Shown: piece after piece, positions 9,118 through 17,604 of the stretch
Layout: the number at the start of each line of letters is the position of its first letter
Position numbering within the stretch: position 1 is the first letter of the stretch
Source of the DNA: Neobacillus bataviensis
Lineage (GTDB): Bacteria > Bacillota > Bacilli > Bacillales_B > DSM-18226
Assembly: GCF_019969725.1 (NCBI RefSeq)
Contig: NZ_JAHXYW010000007.1
Coordinates: 62,001-126,000, forward strand
Reading direction: 5' to 3'
Length of the DNA stretch: 64,000 bases
Notes under the pieces: model-generated
The model's database searches: none
The model's input: the letters and a program-made list of their open reading frames with translations, nothing else
What the model was told of the DNA's origin: nothing
Made by a program: the position numbers and the translations under genes

Positions 9118-10242
9118 TTATTGTTCCTGTTTTTCCCTTAATGCTTTTGGAATGTAAACACAGAATGGTTCACTTTCAAGATAATCGCCTGTCATGGCAT
9201 AGGCTCTTGATCTTGAGCCACCGCAAACATACCGGAATTCGCAAACTCCACATTTCCCCTTAAACTCATCGGGATTTCTTAAGGATTTGAAAATAGGTGA
9301 TTCTCGGTAAATTTCCGCTAATGGCTGCTCGCGAACATTTCCTGCTTTTACCGGAAGAAGACCACTAGGATATACATCTCCAATATGAGAAATGAACACA
9401 AAGCCGTTACCGTCATTTACTCCCTTTGGAGCTCGTCCGAGTCCATCAATCGAACCTGTTAATCCCTGTTCCGTTAAAGCACTTAAATAATTAATTTCTG
9501 CTGTCTGTTCCTTTGCTTCACGCATTTTTTGCTGAATAACAACGCGGCGATAATGCTGTGCAGCAGTTGTTTTAATATCAAAGGAAACTCGTTTGCTTAG
9601 ATCATATAGCCATCTAAATACTTTTTCATGTTCTACAGGTGAAATCATATCAGATTCCTGTCCTCTTCCCGTCGGAACTAGGAAAAAGACACTCCATAAT
9701 ACGCAGCCTAAATCTTCCACCATTTTAGCCATTTCATCAAGGTTGTTTATATTGTACCTAGAAATTACCGTATTAATCTGAATCGGGATTTCAAGCTCGT
9801 GTAAATATTTTATTCTTTCCATTGTTAAATCAAACGATCCTGCAGTTCCGCGGAAATGGTCATGGACTTCTGCAGTCGGTCCATCAATACTGAATGCCCA
9901 GCGCGAAAGACCAACCTCTTTTGCCTTTTCAATTGCTTCTTTTGTCACATTCGGTGTAGCACTTGGAGTCATAGAAACACGAACTCCTTTTTCTACAGCA
10001 TATTTAGCAATATCAAAGACGTCTTCTCGCATCAAAGGGTCCCCGCCAGTAAATACAAGCATTGGATTATTCATTTCATATATTTGATCAATAAGGTTTT
10101 TGCCTTCTTCAAACGATAATTCACGCGGGTCACGTCTGTACTGTGCTTCTGCGCGGCAATGCAGGCATTTTAATTGACAGGCACGTGTAAGCTCCCAAAT
10201 AACAATAAAAGGATCTTTATTAAAATCTCGGCTAAAAGCCAT
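9118..10242 (-). CDS. Radical SAM/SPASM domain protein
   Basis: A 374-residue radical SAM enzyme. Cys22-x3-Cys26-x2-Cys29 (CQLKCLHC) binds the SAM-cleaving [4Fe-4S] cluster, and FTGGDPL is the GGE-like motif. A C-terminal SPASM-like region has CGVCEFRYVCGG and a later Cys, implying an auxiliary cluster. It resembles the NirJ/AhbD/PqqE-type group and the uncharacterised Bacillus family I recall as TIGR04053. The substrate is unknown; heme-like tetrapyrrole, peptide or pterin modification are all possible. An Fnr box with a perfect -10 lies upstream. Because of the molybdopterin context, a role in cofactor modification is an inference only. Confidence 0.85.
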   Translation of the reverse strand: MAFSRDFNKDPFIVIWELTRACQLKCLHCRAEAQYRRDPRELSFEEGKNLIDQIYEMNNPMLVFTGGDPLMREDVFDIAKYAVEKGVRVSMTPSATPNVTKEAIEKAKEVGLSRWAFSIDGPTAEVHDHFRGTAGSFDLTMERIKYLHELEIPIQINTVISRYNINNLDEMAKMVEDLGCVLWSVFFLVPTGRGQESDMISPVEHEKVFRWLYDLSKRVSFDIKTTAAQHYRRVVIQQKMREAKEQTAEINYLSALTEQGLTGSIDGLGRAPKGVNDGNGFVFISHIGDVYPSGLLPVKAGNVREQPLAEIYRESPIFKSLRNPDEFKGKCGVCEFRYVCGGSRSRAYAMTGDYLESEPFCVYIPKALREKQEQ

Positions 10243-10296
10243 AGAAACGCCTCCTAATAACAGCTATTTCAAATCAAATAGCCTATATTACTTTGT

Positions 10297-10339
10297 ATTA
10301 TAAAGGTGTTTATAGGGTAAAAAAGTGAACTATCTCACA
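10297..10339 (-). promoter_or_regulatory. Fnr-type promoter of the radical SAM gene
   Basis: On the minus strand TGTGA-GATAGT-TCACT (10339-10324) matches the Fnr box at all but one position. A perfect TATAAT (10302-10297) lies downstream at exactly the same distance as the box to -10 spacing at ric. The predicted start is near 10290 with the box centred at -41.5, leaving about 48 untranslated bases. Confidence 0.82.
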
Positions 10340-10375
10340 ACCTGGCCATTTTATATGTCTGTTTTGTGAAAATGC

Positions 10376-10412
10376 AAAAAAAAACAGCAGAACTCTCTCT
10401 GCTGTTTTTTAA
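10376..10412 (-). terminator. Terminator downstream of the PaaD-like gene
   Basis: Hairpin AACAGCAGA / CTGCTGTT flanked by A-run and T-run. It lies 7 bases beyond the end of the 10419-10727 gene and could also act on rightward transcripts. Confidence 0.8.
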
Positions 10413-10418
10413 AGTAAT

Positions 10419-10727
10419 TTATCTAATTCCAAGAGCAATTTTTGCATAACGTGACATCATCTCTTTATTCCATGGCGGATTCCAGACAATATTAACGTCA
10501 ACATCTTTAATTTCAGGGATATCCGTTAATGCTCGTTTCACTTGGTCAACGATGGTGCCTGCAAGCGGGCAGCCCATAGTAGTAAGAGTCATTGTAACGG
10601 TTAGTTTCCCTTCATCATTCATTTCAAGATTATAAACTAATCCTAAATTAACAATATCCACACCTAACTCAGGGTCTATTACTAATTCCAAAGCTCCCAT
10701 TATATTTTCTTTTAAATCTTCATTCAT
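10419..10727 (-). CDS. yitW: Metal-sulfur cluster assembly factor, MIP18/PaaD family (YitW-like)
   Basis: A 102-residue DUF59-domain protein. This family (SufT, PaaD N-domain, eukaryotic MIP18) takes part in Fe-S cluster maturation. The characteristic MGCPLAGTI segment with its reactive Cys is near residue 52, and VNIVWNPPWN is near residue 83. A good ribosome binding site (AGGAGT) precedes the ATG. In B. subtilis the equivalent yitW lies near yitU, as here. It may serve the many Fe-S proteins nearby, but that is inference. Confidence 0.88.
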   Translation of the reverse strand: MNEDLKENIMGALELVIDPELGVDIVNLGLVYNLEMNDEGKLTVTMTLTTMGCPLAGTIVDQVKRALTDIPEIKDVDVNIVWNPPWNKEMMSRYAKIALGIR

Positions 10728-10960
10728 ATTTTCTTCACTCCTATTTATTTTTATATTTATTATAACAAAAGCTAATTTTAAACCACATTTCCTTTGTTTT
10801 TCATCTTTCTTACTAAGTATAAAGTTTTTTTAACCCTTTTAATGTGAATTTTTTTACACTTTAGATATAAAATTGTTAACATAGAAACTATAGAAATAAA
10901 AATTTCCATAGCCGTAGTGTATCATGGAAATAAAATATTTCCTAAATAAAAGGAGTCCAT

Positions 10961-11776
10961 ATGGCAGAAAAACATTTAATCGCATTAGATTTGGATGGGA
11001 CATTATTAAAGGATGATAAAACAATATCTGAAAAAACAAAGGATACTCTAAAAAAGGCGAGAGATGAAGGTCATATTGTGATGATCGCTACAGGCAGACC
11101 GTATCGTTCCAGCGAAATGTATTATCGGGAGCTCGAGCTAGACACACCAATAGTAAATTTTAATGGCGCATTTATGCATCATCCACGAAATCCAAAATGG
11201 GGATTTTACCATGAACCGTTGGATGTCAAAGTGGCGAAGGAAATTGTTGAAGCCTGCAGAAGCTTTCATTTTCATAATATAATCGCTGAAGTAATAGATG
11301 ATGTATACTTCCATTATCACGATGAAAAGCTAATCGATATTTTTAACTTTGGAAATCCTAAAATCACAACTGGAGATTTAGCTGATTATTTACAGGATTC
11401 CCCAACTAGTTTGCTGATTCATACCGAAGAAGATCAATTAAAAACGATACGTGACCATTTATCAGCAGTACATGCTGAGGTTGTCGATCATCGAAGCTGG
11501 GCAGCACCATGGCACGTTATTGAAATCATTAAGGTAGGCTTAAGTAAAGCTGTTGGTTTGAAAAAGGCAGCCGATTACTTTGATATACCTTCAGAACGAA
11601 TTATTGCTTTTGGTGATGAAGATAATGACCTTGAAATGCTTGAATATGCTGGTCACGGGATTGCGATGGGTAATGCAATTGATAAAGTGAAGAATATTGC
11701 CAATGATATTACACTTACAAATGAAGAAGATGGAGTTGCACAATATTTGGCAAATTTGTTAAATTTAAAAGTTTAA
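10961..11776 (+). CDS. yitU: Cof-type HAD hydrolase YitU
   Basis: A 271-residue haloacid-dehalogenase phosphatase. Motif I DLDGTLL lies at about residues 10-16, with the two catalytic Asp. TGRPYRS is motif II, and GDEDNDLEML near residue 210 holds the magnesium ligands. The C2B cap lies between. B. subtilis YitU is assigned as a phosphatase acting on the riboflavin intermediate 5-amino-6-(5-phosphoribitylamino)uracil and related sugar phosphates; the substrate here is by homology only. AAAGGAGT precedes the ATG. It stands alone upstream of two small genes on the same strand. Confidence 0.92.
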   Translation: MAEKHLIALDLDGTLLKDDKTISEKTKDTLKKARDEGHIVMIATGRPYRSSEMYYRELELDTPIVNFNGAFMHHPRNPKWGFYHEPLDVKVAKEIVEACRSFHFHNIIAEVIDDVYFHYHDEKLIDIFNFGNPKITTGDLADYLQDSPTSLLIHTEEDQLKTIRDHLSAVHAEVVDHRSWAAPWHVIEIIKVGLSKAVGLKKAADYFDIPSERIIAFGDEDNDLEMLEYAGHGIAMGNAIDKVKNIANDITLTNEEDGVAQYLANLLNLKV

Positions 11777-11887
11777 TTGTAATTCACCATTGTTTACCTA
11801 AATGAACGAATCTTGATTGGTGCATACTATTTTATGAAGCAGCAATGCTGTTTCAATTTGAGCTATGAGCATATTGGAGGGATTCGA

Positions 11888-12040
11888 ATGGGTAAACGAA
11901 ACAAATCAAAACGCTTTGTCCAGCAAGGAAAGGATACCGTCAGCAAGCATGCCGAGCGTATTCCTTATCACATGACCTACGCTGAAGCGGAAGCTCAGAA
12001 AATGGCCAATGTGCACGAATCCTCGCTTGGAGGAATATAA
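11888..12040 (+). CDS. Small basic hypothetical protein, 50 residues
   Basis: A short, highly charged soluble protein beginning MGKRNKSKRFVQQGK and ending in HESSLGGI. GGAGGG precedes the ATG at a good distance, and the next gene starts one base after its stop, so the two are almost certainly co-translated. I do not recognise a family. The Lys/Arg/Gln-rich start is reminiscent of small Bacillus spore or cytosolic proteins, but no motif proves this. A longer in-frame start at 11813 lacks a binding site. Confidence 0.75.
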   Translation: MGKRNKSKRFVQQGKDTVSKHAERIPYHMTYAEAEAQKMANVHESSLGGI

Positions 12041-12041
12041 A

Positions 12042-12227
12042 ATGGGAAACCAATTGTTCCAGGAAGCACGAAGATTTGTTGAAATGGCGAAGTCTGCCAG
12101 CCCTGCTGATGTTGACTCTGCTGTCGCCAAAGCAAATAATGCCTTGAGTTCAGCATTTGCTAATTCGACTAGAGCAGAGCAAGAACAGCTCCAACAAATG
12201 CAACAAGAGCTTGAACAGATTACTTAA
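12042..12227 (+). CDS. DUF3813-like small protein, 61 residues
   Basis: A 61-residue soluble, probably helical protein: MGNQLFQEARRFVEMAK, then an Ala/Ser-rich stretch with NALSSAFANST, then a Gln/Glu-rich helix. I recall this pattern from the Bacillus DUF3813 family of unknown function, usually found downstream of yitU. Its binding site (GGAGG) lies within the last codons of the preceding gene, so translation is coupled. Confidence 0.8.
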   Translation: MGNQLFQEARRFVEMAKSASPADVDSAVAKANNALSSAFANSTRAEQEQLQQMQQELEQIT

Positions 12228-12236
12228 TTTAAAATA

Positions 12237-12276
12237 AGAAAGGCGGAAGTTTCCATTTGGAACTTCCGCTTTTCTT
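12237..12276. terminator. Bidirectional terminator
   Basis: Hairpin AGGCGGAAGTT / GGAACTTCCGCTT with T-run to the right and AAGAAA on the left. It separates the yitU unit from the converging BsuPI-domain gene. Confidence 0.85.
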
Positions 12277-13036
12277 AATGTATAATTTCTAAAACTATCG
12301 GGTAAAGGCTAATAATATTTCCATTTTTATCTCGTTCATAAAGATTTAACATCAAAGAACCATTATCAGGAAGTTTATCTATTGAAAGTTGAATCGAAAG
12401 CTTAAACTTCTCCCACTCTTCCTTCCCGTCAAAAACAACCTCTTTTTCCTTTATATACTCCTGATGACCATCCTCTACCGAATAAAATAGCCTCCTGTTT
12501 GCTGGTCTAACTTCTCCTGTAACAACATAATCCCCTTTGGTGCCTGACACCTTTACAAACCTAAATGCAGGGTTTTCTTCAGGAACCTTTAGCTTTTGAC
12601 TATGGTATAGTTTTGCCCGATTTTTAATGGGTTCATCATTTAGACTTATTGGCTTGAGCGTGGCATTAACCGTATAAACCCCTGAAGGTACCCTTTTACC
12701 CTTGAATTGATAATTCCATTTCTCATACCTTTTTACCGATTGATGCGGCTCTACAACAATGGTTTGAAATGCCTGAAGGAAATACCTTCCTTTTGAATAA
12801 ACATACACTTCCGCCCCCGCTTGGTCGGTAATGGTTATTTCAATCATTTGCGAGGTAGGAAATTCAAAATGGAGCGGCAGGTCTCCTTCGTTTTTGATGA
12901 CTATTTCAAATATCACCTTTTCAGGATCTGCTACTGGTATAAGATAAAACGAATAATTGAAATCATTCACCCCGTTCGCATTGGTATTCATTGCTATTGA
13001 AAAGAAAAGCAGGATTACACATAAAAGAATTCGCAT
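12275..13036 (-). CDS. Exported BsuPI-domain protein (intracellular proteinase inhibitor-like)
   Basis: A 253-residue protein. Residues 1-20 look like a signal peptide (MRILLCVILLFFSIA). A BsuPI-type beta domain follows at about 28-135, with EIVIKNEGDLPLHFEFPTSQ and GVYTVNA. A second, uncharacterised beta-rich half ends the protein. B. subtilis ipi, which lies next to yitT, encodes a shorter intracellular inhibitor of the major protease IspA. The signal peptide and the longer length here suggest an extracellular or surface role. It follows yitT by 18 bases, so they form an operon; the ATG follows AAGGAGA. Confidence 0.78.
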   Translation of the reverse strand: MRILLCVILLFFSIAMNTNANGVNDFNYSFYLIPVADPEKVIFEIVIKNEGDLPLHFEFPTSQMIEITITDQAGAEVYVYSKGRYFLQAFQTIVVEPHQSVKRYEKWNYQFKGKRVPSGVYTVNATLKPISLNDEPIKNRAKLYHSQKLKVPEENPAFRFVKVSGTKGDYVVTGEVRPANRRLFYSVEDGHQEYIKEKEVVFDGKEEWEKFKLSIQLSIDKLPDNGSLMLNLYERDKNGNIISLYPIVLEIIH

Positions 13037-13054
13037 GTTGGTCTCCTTTTTCCT

Positions 13055-13897
13055 TTATTCTCTTCTAAAAAAGCCATAAACTCCAGTTGTCTGAATGATA
13101 TTTGTGAAAGCATTGGGATCAACTTCTTTTATAATTCTCTCTAAATCAAACAGCTCATAGCGGGTAATAACGATCATCATGATTTCACGAGTTTCATTCG
13201 TAAAGGCTCCTTTCCCCTGAATCATGGTAATACCCCTTACAAGTTTGGCATGAATCGCTTTTTTCATTTCGTCTGCTTTTTTTGTAATGATAAAAGCTGT
13301 AAGCTTTGCATGCCTGGTATGGATAGCATCCACTACCCTTGTTGAGGTGTATAAGAAGACAAGGGTATAAAGCGCTTTTTCGGCACCATAAAGGAATCCC
13401 GCCGTGACAATGATAATACTATTTAACACAAACATATACGGACCAATTGGCTTGTCCTTTAATCTTGATAATACCATTGCAATGATATCTAGGCCTCCGG
13501 TGGAAGCTCCCCATTTTAATGTTATACCAACACCTGCCGCTACAATGACACCGCCAAAAACGGCATTTAACAATATATCGTGCGATACTTGTTTAACAGG
13601 TATTATCTCTAAAAATAAAGATGAAAGCGCAACACTAAGAAAGCTATAAACAGTAAATGACCTACCCACTTTCATCCATCCAAGAATTGCAACTGGAATA
13701 TTCAGTAACAATAGTAAAAATCCCATTGAAACGTGAATAGGTGTATGGTCACTTAAAACCTTTGAAAGTAATTGAGCAATACCAGCCACCCCACTGGAGT
13801 ATATATTTGCAGGGATAAGAAATAAATTCATTCCTAATGCATTTAGGAATGCCCCTGCAACGACAATGATGATTTTTTGGGTTTGGAGCCGAAGCAA
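13055..13897 (-). CDS. yitT: YitT family integral membrane protein
   Basis: A 280-residue protein with five or six membrane spans in the first 190 residues (DUF161), with GLDIIAMVLSRL and a cytosolic C-terminal DUF2179 domain (about 200-278, KLTAFIITKK, KGAFTNETREIMMIV). Function is unknown; transport is often proposed. The TTG start has AAGGAGGG seven bases upstream. It is first in an operon with the BsuPI-domain gene and divergent from the degV gene, as in B. subtilis yitT-yitS. Confidence 0.92.
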   Translation of the reverse strand: MLRLQTQKIIIVVAGAFLNALGMNLFLIPANIYSSGVAGIAQLLSKVLSDHTPIHVSMGFLLLLLNIPVAILGWMKVGRSFTVYSFLSVALSSLFLEIIPVKQVSHDILLNAVFGGVIVAAGVGITLKWGASTGGLDIIAMVLSRLKDKPIGPYMFVLNSIIIVTAGFLYGAEKALYTLVFLYTSTRVVDAIHTRHAKLTAFIITKKADEMKKAIHAKLVRGITMIQGKGAFTNETREIMMIVITRYELFDLERIIKEVDPNAFTNIIQTTGVYGFFRRE

Positions 13898-14005
13898 GAA
13901 AACGCCCTCCTTTATTTTTTATACATGACAATTTGATAATTGTATTTTTAAGGTGAAACCGATAAACTGAAACTAAATATAATAGCTTGAAAGCAGGTGA
14001 GCTTC

Positions 14006-14863
14006 ATGCAGGTGAAAATACTGGCTGACAGCGCATGCGATTTACCTCTAAGTTTCTACGAAGATAATAATGTCACATTAATTCCCTTGAAGGTCCACAT
14101 TAATGATGAGGAATTTGAAGATGTAAAAACGATTGACCCAAAAACGGTTTATGATGCCATTCGCCGAGGATCTGTTCCCAAAACCTCACAAGCTTCTCCC
14201 CTAACGTTTGAGGAGATTTTCACACAAATGGCCGAAAATAATGAAGATGGAATTTACATAGCCTTTTCTTCCGAATTGTCAGGAACATATTCCACCGCTG
14301 TTATGATTCTTGACCAAGTGAAGGAAAAATATCCAAATTTTAATTTAACGATAGTCGATACGAAGTGTGCCTCGCTTGGACAAGGCTTAATCGTCAAGGA
14401 AGCAACAAAACTAGCTGCTGAAAATACAGACAAGGAAAACATTTTAAAAGAAGTTCAGTTTAGAAGTCAGCATATGGAGCATCTCTTTACGGTTGAAGAT
14501 TTGGACTATTTGGCAAAAGGCGGCCGAGTCTCTAAAGCATCTGCCTTTCTCGGCGGATTGCTGAATATCAAGCCTATACTAAATGTAGAAGATGGAAAAC
14601 TTGTTCCGATTGAAAAATTACGGGGAAAGAAAAAAGTATTTCGTCGTTTAATTGAGCTAATGGAAGAACGCGGTTCAAATATGCAGGAACAAATTATCGG
14701 GATCAGTCACGCTGATAATGAAGAAACCGCCTTAGAAATAAAAACAATGATTGAGGAAGCGTTCCATCCAAAAGAAGTTTACATTTCTTCAATTGGATCA
14801 GCTATTGGCGCTCATACTGGTGCAGGTACCATCGCTATATTCTTTTTAAACGAACACCCATAA
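14006..14863 (+). CDS. yitS: DegV family fatty-acid-binding protein (YitS-like)
   Basis: A 285-residue two-domain DegV protein. Family members bind a fatty acid and, as FakB, present it to the kinase FakA for phosphorylation and entry into phospholipid synthesis. Visible signatures are ILADSACDL at the start, TSQASP near residue 57, IAFSSELSGTYSTA near 88, the GGRVSK segment near 172 and GAHTGAGTI near 272. I chose ATG 14006, with AGGTGA upstream; an in-frame GTG at 13997 would overlap that site. It is divergent from yitT. Confidence 0.92.
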   Translation: MQVKILADSACDLPLSFYEDNNVTLIPLKVHINDEEFEDVKTIDPKTVYDAIRRGSVPKTSQASPLTFEEIFTQMAENNEDGIYIAFSSELSGTYSTAVMILDQVKEKYPNFNLTIVDTKCASLGQGLIVKEATKLAAENTDKENILKEVQFRSQHMEHLFTVEDLDYLAKGGRVSKASAFLGGLLNIKPILNVEDGKLVPIEKLRGKKKVFRRLIELMEERGSNMQEQIIGISHADNEETALEIKTMIEEAFHPKEVYISSIGSAIGAHTGAGTIAIFFLNEHP

Positions 14864-14893
14864 AAAAACAGAGCAGAATTGCTCTGTTTTTTA
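14862..14893. terminator. Bidirectional terminator after yitS
   Basis: Hairpin AACAGAGCA / TGCTCTGTT with A-run and T-run flanks, between the degV gene and the converging small gene. Confidence 0.85.
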
Positions 14894-15022
14894 TTTGTGA
14901 TCTGTCGTTTTCGAGTATTGATTTTTCCCGGCCTGACGATTTTTTTCGCGCATCATATTTTTTTCATGGCGAAGTGCATTATTATCTTTTGCTTTTTTAT
15001 CATTATCTGATGTATGCGGCAT
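14891..15022 (-). CDS. DUF3941-like small protein, 43 residues
   Basis: A 43-residue, highly charged soluble protein: MPHTSDNDKKAKDNNALRHE, then KNMMREKNRQ and a terminal TTDHK. I recall this pattern as the DUF3941 family of Bacillus, function unknown. The start codon follows AAAGGGG with a 9-base spacer. It lies between the degV gene and cvfB and shares their two-way terminator. Confidence 0.8.
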   Translation of the reverse strand: MPHTSDNDKKAKDNNALRHEKNMMREKNRQAGKNQYSKTTDHK

Positions 15023-15094
15023 CTTTTTCTTACCCCTTTCAAATTACTTCACTTGTAGTTTCTGTTAATTTGAAAAAGATATGTAATCGACTTA

Positions 15095-15958
15095 TTATTC
15101 TTTCTTGGCGTATGTCCAGCTTCCTTCCTGATATACCCTGCCATCTTTCATTAACTTTCCCAGTGCCCGTTTGAATGCACCCTTGCTTAATTGAAAACGT
15201 TCTTGAATATCTTCCGGCATACTTTTATCGTTGTATGGCATCGCACCATTTCTGCTCATCAGGTATTCATAAATCCTTTCCGCATCTAAGTCCTGCGATT
15301 CTTCTTTTCTGGCAAGCAAGGAAACGTTAATCGTTCCGTCTTCCTTAATATCGATGATTCGCCCTTCTACTTTTTCACCTAAACGAGGCTCCTGCTTTCG
15401 CTGCGACTCATGAATAAATCCTTTGAAGCCTTCCAAAGTGTAAACCCAGCTTCCAACTTTCGCTGTTCGGTAAATGTGTCCCTGAATATTTTTGTTAAAA
15501 TCTTTTCTCGTTGCTTTTGTTGAGATAGATTGTATAACCTGATCACTTGCAAGCTTTGCATACAAAAGGTAATTTCGTGTAACTCTTAAGGTGATATAGA
15601 CTAAATCTCCTTCCTTTGGCCATACAGATCTATATGTAGGGAGATCATCTCTTCCCAACAGGATATCCTTTTGCAGACCAATGTTAAGGAAGACGCCAAG
15701 ATCAGGGTTAACATCTGTTACCTTGACCCATGCATATTTTCCTACAGCGATTTCCGGAATATTTGTTGAAGCAGATATTCGTCCTGCTGCGTCAACGTAA
15801 AGAAAAACCTCAACTTGATCCCCTTCATTTAATTCTTGATGCGCTTCATTATTATGTAATAACACATCTTCAGTTCCATCAGTTAAAAAATAACCAAATG
15901 CAGCTTGTCTCGCTACGGATAATGTTGTAGTTTGACCAATTAGTTCATATAAAGACAT
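15095..15958 (-). CDS. cvfB: S1-domain RNA-binding regulator CvfB (YitL)
   Basis: A 287-residue protein with tandem S1-like OB domains (about 5-65, 68-135, 150-215; GKYAWVKVTDVNPDLGVFLNIG is a clear S1 strand pattern) and a C-terminal winged helix (about 225-285, QERFQLSKGAFKRALGKLMKDG). The family binds RNA. In Staphylococcus CvfB affects virulence gene expression. It starts at ATG after AAGGGGAG and is divergent from yajQ, as in B. subtilis yitL-yitK. Confidence 0.93.
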   Translation of the reverse strand: MSLYELIGQTTTLSVARQAAFGYFLTDGTEDVLLHNNEAHQELNEGDQVEVFLYVDAAGRISASTNIPEIAVGKYAWVKVTDVNPDLGVFLNIGLQKDILLGRDDLPTYRSVWPKEGDLVYITLRVTRNYLLYAKLASDQVIQSISTKATRKDFNKNIQGHIYRTAKVGSWVYTLEGFKGFIHESQRKQEPRLGEKVEGRIIDIKEDGTINVSLLARKEESQDLDAERIYEYLMSRNGAMPYNDKSMPEDIQERFQLSKGAFKRALGKLMKDGRVYQEGSWTYAKKE

Positions 15959-16095
15959 ATATTACTCCCCTTTTCTTTTTGGAGCTTTAATTTAAGTTGT
16001 AATAGCCTGCTATATTTTACTATAATGTACCCATAAAGGGAAACTTTAGCAGGGAAATATTTGTGCATATAGGTTAAAAAAATGGAGGTTTTGTT

Positions 16096-16587
16096 ATGTC
16101 TAAAGACAGCTCATTTGATATTGTATCCAAAGTCGATTTTTCCGAAGTTACCAATGCCATTACGCAAACAATGAAGGAAATTAGCACCCGCTACGATTTT
16201 AAAGGCAGCAAGAGTGAGGTTTCTCTCGACAAAGAAGAGCTTGTCCTTGTTTCCGATGATGAGTATAAAATGGATCAGTTAAAAGATGTTCTACTCGGAA
16301 AATTAATCAAAAGAGGTGTTCCAGTAAGAAACCTTGATTATGGGAAAATCGAAAAAGCCTCAGGCGGTACAGTTCGTCAAAGAGCCAAGCTAGTTCAAGG
16401 CATTGACAAGGAAAATGCGAAAAAGATTAATACCATTATTAAAAACAGTGGGGTTAAGGTAAAAAGTCAGGTTCAAGATGACCAAGTACGGGTTAGCGGC
16501 AAAAGCCGTGACGATTTGCAAAAAATAATTTCCTTGGTTCGTGAAGCCGATCTTACTGTAGATGTTCAATTTATTAATTACCGTTAA
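16096..16587 (+). CDS. yitK: YajQ family nucleotide-binding protein (YitK)
   Basis: A 163-residue protein with the YajQ signatures FDIVSKVDF at the start, STRYDFKGS near residue 35 and [25 protein letters not shown] near 120. The family has a double ferredoxin-like fold. Some members bind cyclic di-GMP and act with transcription factors; others have been linked to ribosomes. Length is normal. GGAGG precedes the ATG. Confidence 0.95.
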   Translation: MSKDSSFDIVSKVDFSEVTNAITQTMKEISTRYDFKGSKSEVSLDKEELVLVSDDEYKMDQLKDVLLGKLIKRGVPVRNLDYGKIEKASGGTVRQRAKLVQGIDKENAKKINTIIKNSGVKVKSQVQDDQVRVSGKSRDDLQKIISLVREADLTVDVQFINYR

Positions 16588-16592
16588 AATCA

Positions 16593-16627
16593 TGGCGAAA
16601 GGATTTTTATCCTGACGCCTTTTTTTA
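16593..16627 (+). terminator. Terminator after yitK
   Basis: Hairpin GGCG-aa-AGGAT / ATCCT-ga-CGCC with a small internal loop, followed by seven T. Confidence 0.8.
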
Positions 16628-16692
16628 TTGTATTCAACATTAGATTTACACGAAAACTAACAGGTGAAATGATCAATTGGAGGTATTTACTC

Positions 16693-17565
16693 ATGAGCAA
16701 CAAGCAAAACCAACCAAAAGTCATCTTCCCGCCTCAGCATCAAAATCATCAACCGGGTATTGAAAGCGAAATGAATCCACTGCCTGTATCGTTTGATCCC
16801 AATTATAAGCCAAGCGGGAAGCTAGCAGGAAAATCAGCGATAATTACCGGCGGTGACAGCGGCATTGGGAAATCAGTGGCCATATATTTTGCCAAAGAAG
16901 GCGCTGATATAGCAATTGTCTACTTGGAAGAACATGGAGATGCGGAAGAAACAAAAAAGTTAATAGAAGCGGAGGGCCGACGTTGCCTCCTTTATGCAGG
17001 TGATATCGGAAATGAGGATTATTGTAAGGATATCGTTCATAAAATCATTTCTGAATTTGGTAAGCTGGACATTCTCGTTAACAATGCTGCTGAGCAGCAT
17101 CCGCAAAAAAGCTTGCTAAATATTACTTCTGCACAATTAGAAAAAACGTTCAGGACCAATATTTTTTCTTACTTTTACATGACGAAAATGGCTCTGCCTT
17201 ATTTAAAGACTGGGGCAACGATTATCAATACCGCTTCCATCACTGCCTACGAGGGGAATGAACAATTACTGGATTACTCTGCTACTAAAGGTGCCATTGT
17301 TACCTTTACGCGTTCACTGGCAAAATCGCTTGCACCTCAAGGAATCCGTGTAAACGGTGTTGCACCCGGACCAATCTGGACGCCGCTTATCCCCTCTACC
17401 TTTCCTGAAGATCAGGTTGCAACCTTTGGTTCGACGACGACTATGGGAAGGGCAGGGCAGCCTTGCGAACTTGCACCCAGCTATGTTTTCCTGGCATCAG
17501 ACGACTCTTCCTATGTAAGCGGTCAAATGATACATGTGAACGGTGGAACCATTGTAAATGGGTAA
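16693..17565 (+). CDS. SDR family oxidoreductase (YhdF/YhxD-like)
   Basis: A 290-residue short-chain dehydrogenase. After a 45-residue proline-rich N-terminal extension comes the NAD(P)-binding TGGDSGIGK, then DILVNNAAEQHPQ, the catalytic Ser region ATIINTASIT and the active-site YSATKGA Tyr-x3-Lys. The N-terminal extension with PPQHQNHQPG is typical of Bacillus general-stress SDRs. The substrate is unknown. I chose ATG 16693 because GGAGG lies nine bases upstream. Confidence 0.92.
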   Translation: MSNKQNQPKVIFPPQHQNHQPGIESEMNPLPVSFDPNYKPSGKLAGKSAIITGGDSGIGKSVAIYFAKEGADIAIVYLEEHGDAEETKKLIEAEGRRCLLYAGDIGNEDYCKDIVHKIISEFGKLDILVNNAAEQHPQKSLLNITSAQLEKTFRTNIFSYFYMTKMALPYLKTGATIINTASITAYEGNEQLLDYSATKGAIVTFTRSLAKSLAPQGIRVNGVAPGPIWTPLIPSTFPEDQVATFGSTTTMGRAGQPCELAPSYVFLASDDSSYVSGQMIHVNGGTIVNG

Positions 17566-17604
17566 AAAAACGCATCGGGAGTAAAGCCCCCGATGCGTTT
17601 TTAA
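17564..17604. terminator. Bidirectional terminator
   Basis: Hairpin ACGCATCGGGG-type arms (ACGCATCGGG / CCCGATGCGT) with A7 on the left and T5 on the right, between the SDR gene and the converging amylase-like gene. Confidence 0.9.

Noticed and set aside
11813..11887. N-terminal extension of the 50-residue small basic protein
   Set aside because: No binding site at 11813; GGAGGG directly supports the ATG at 11888.
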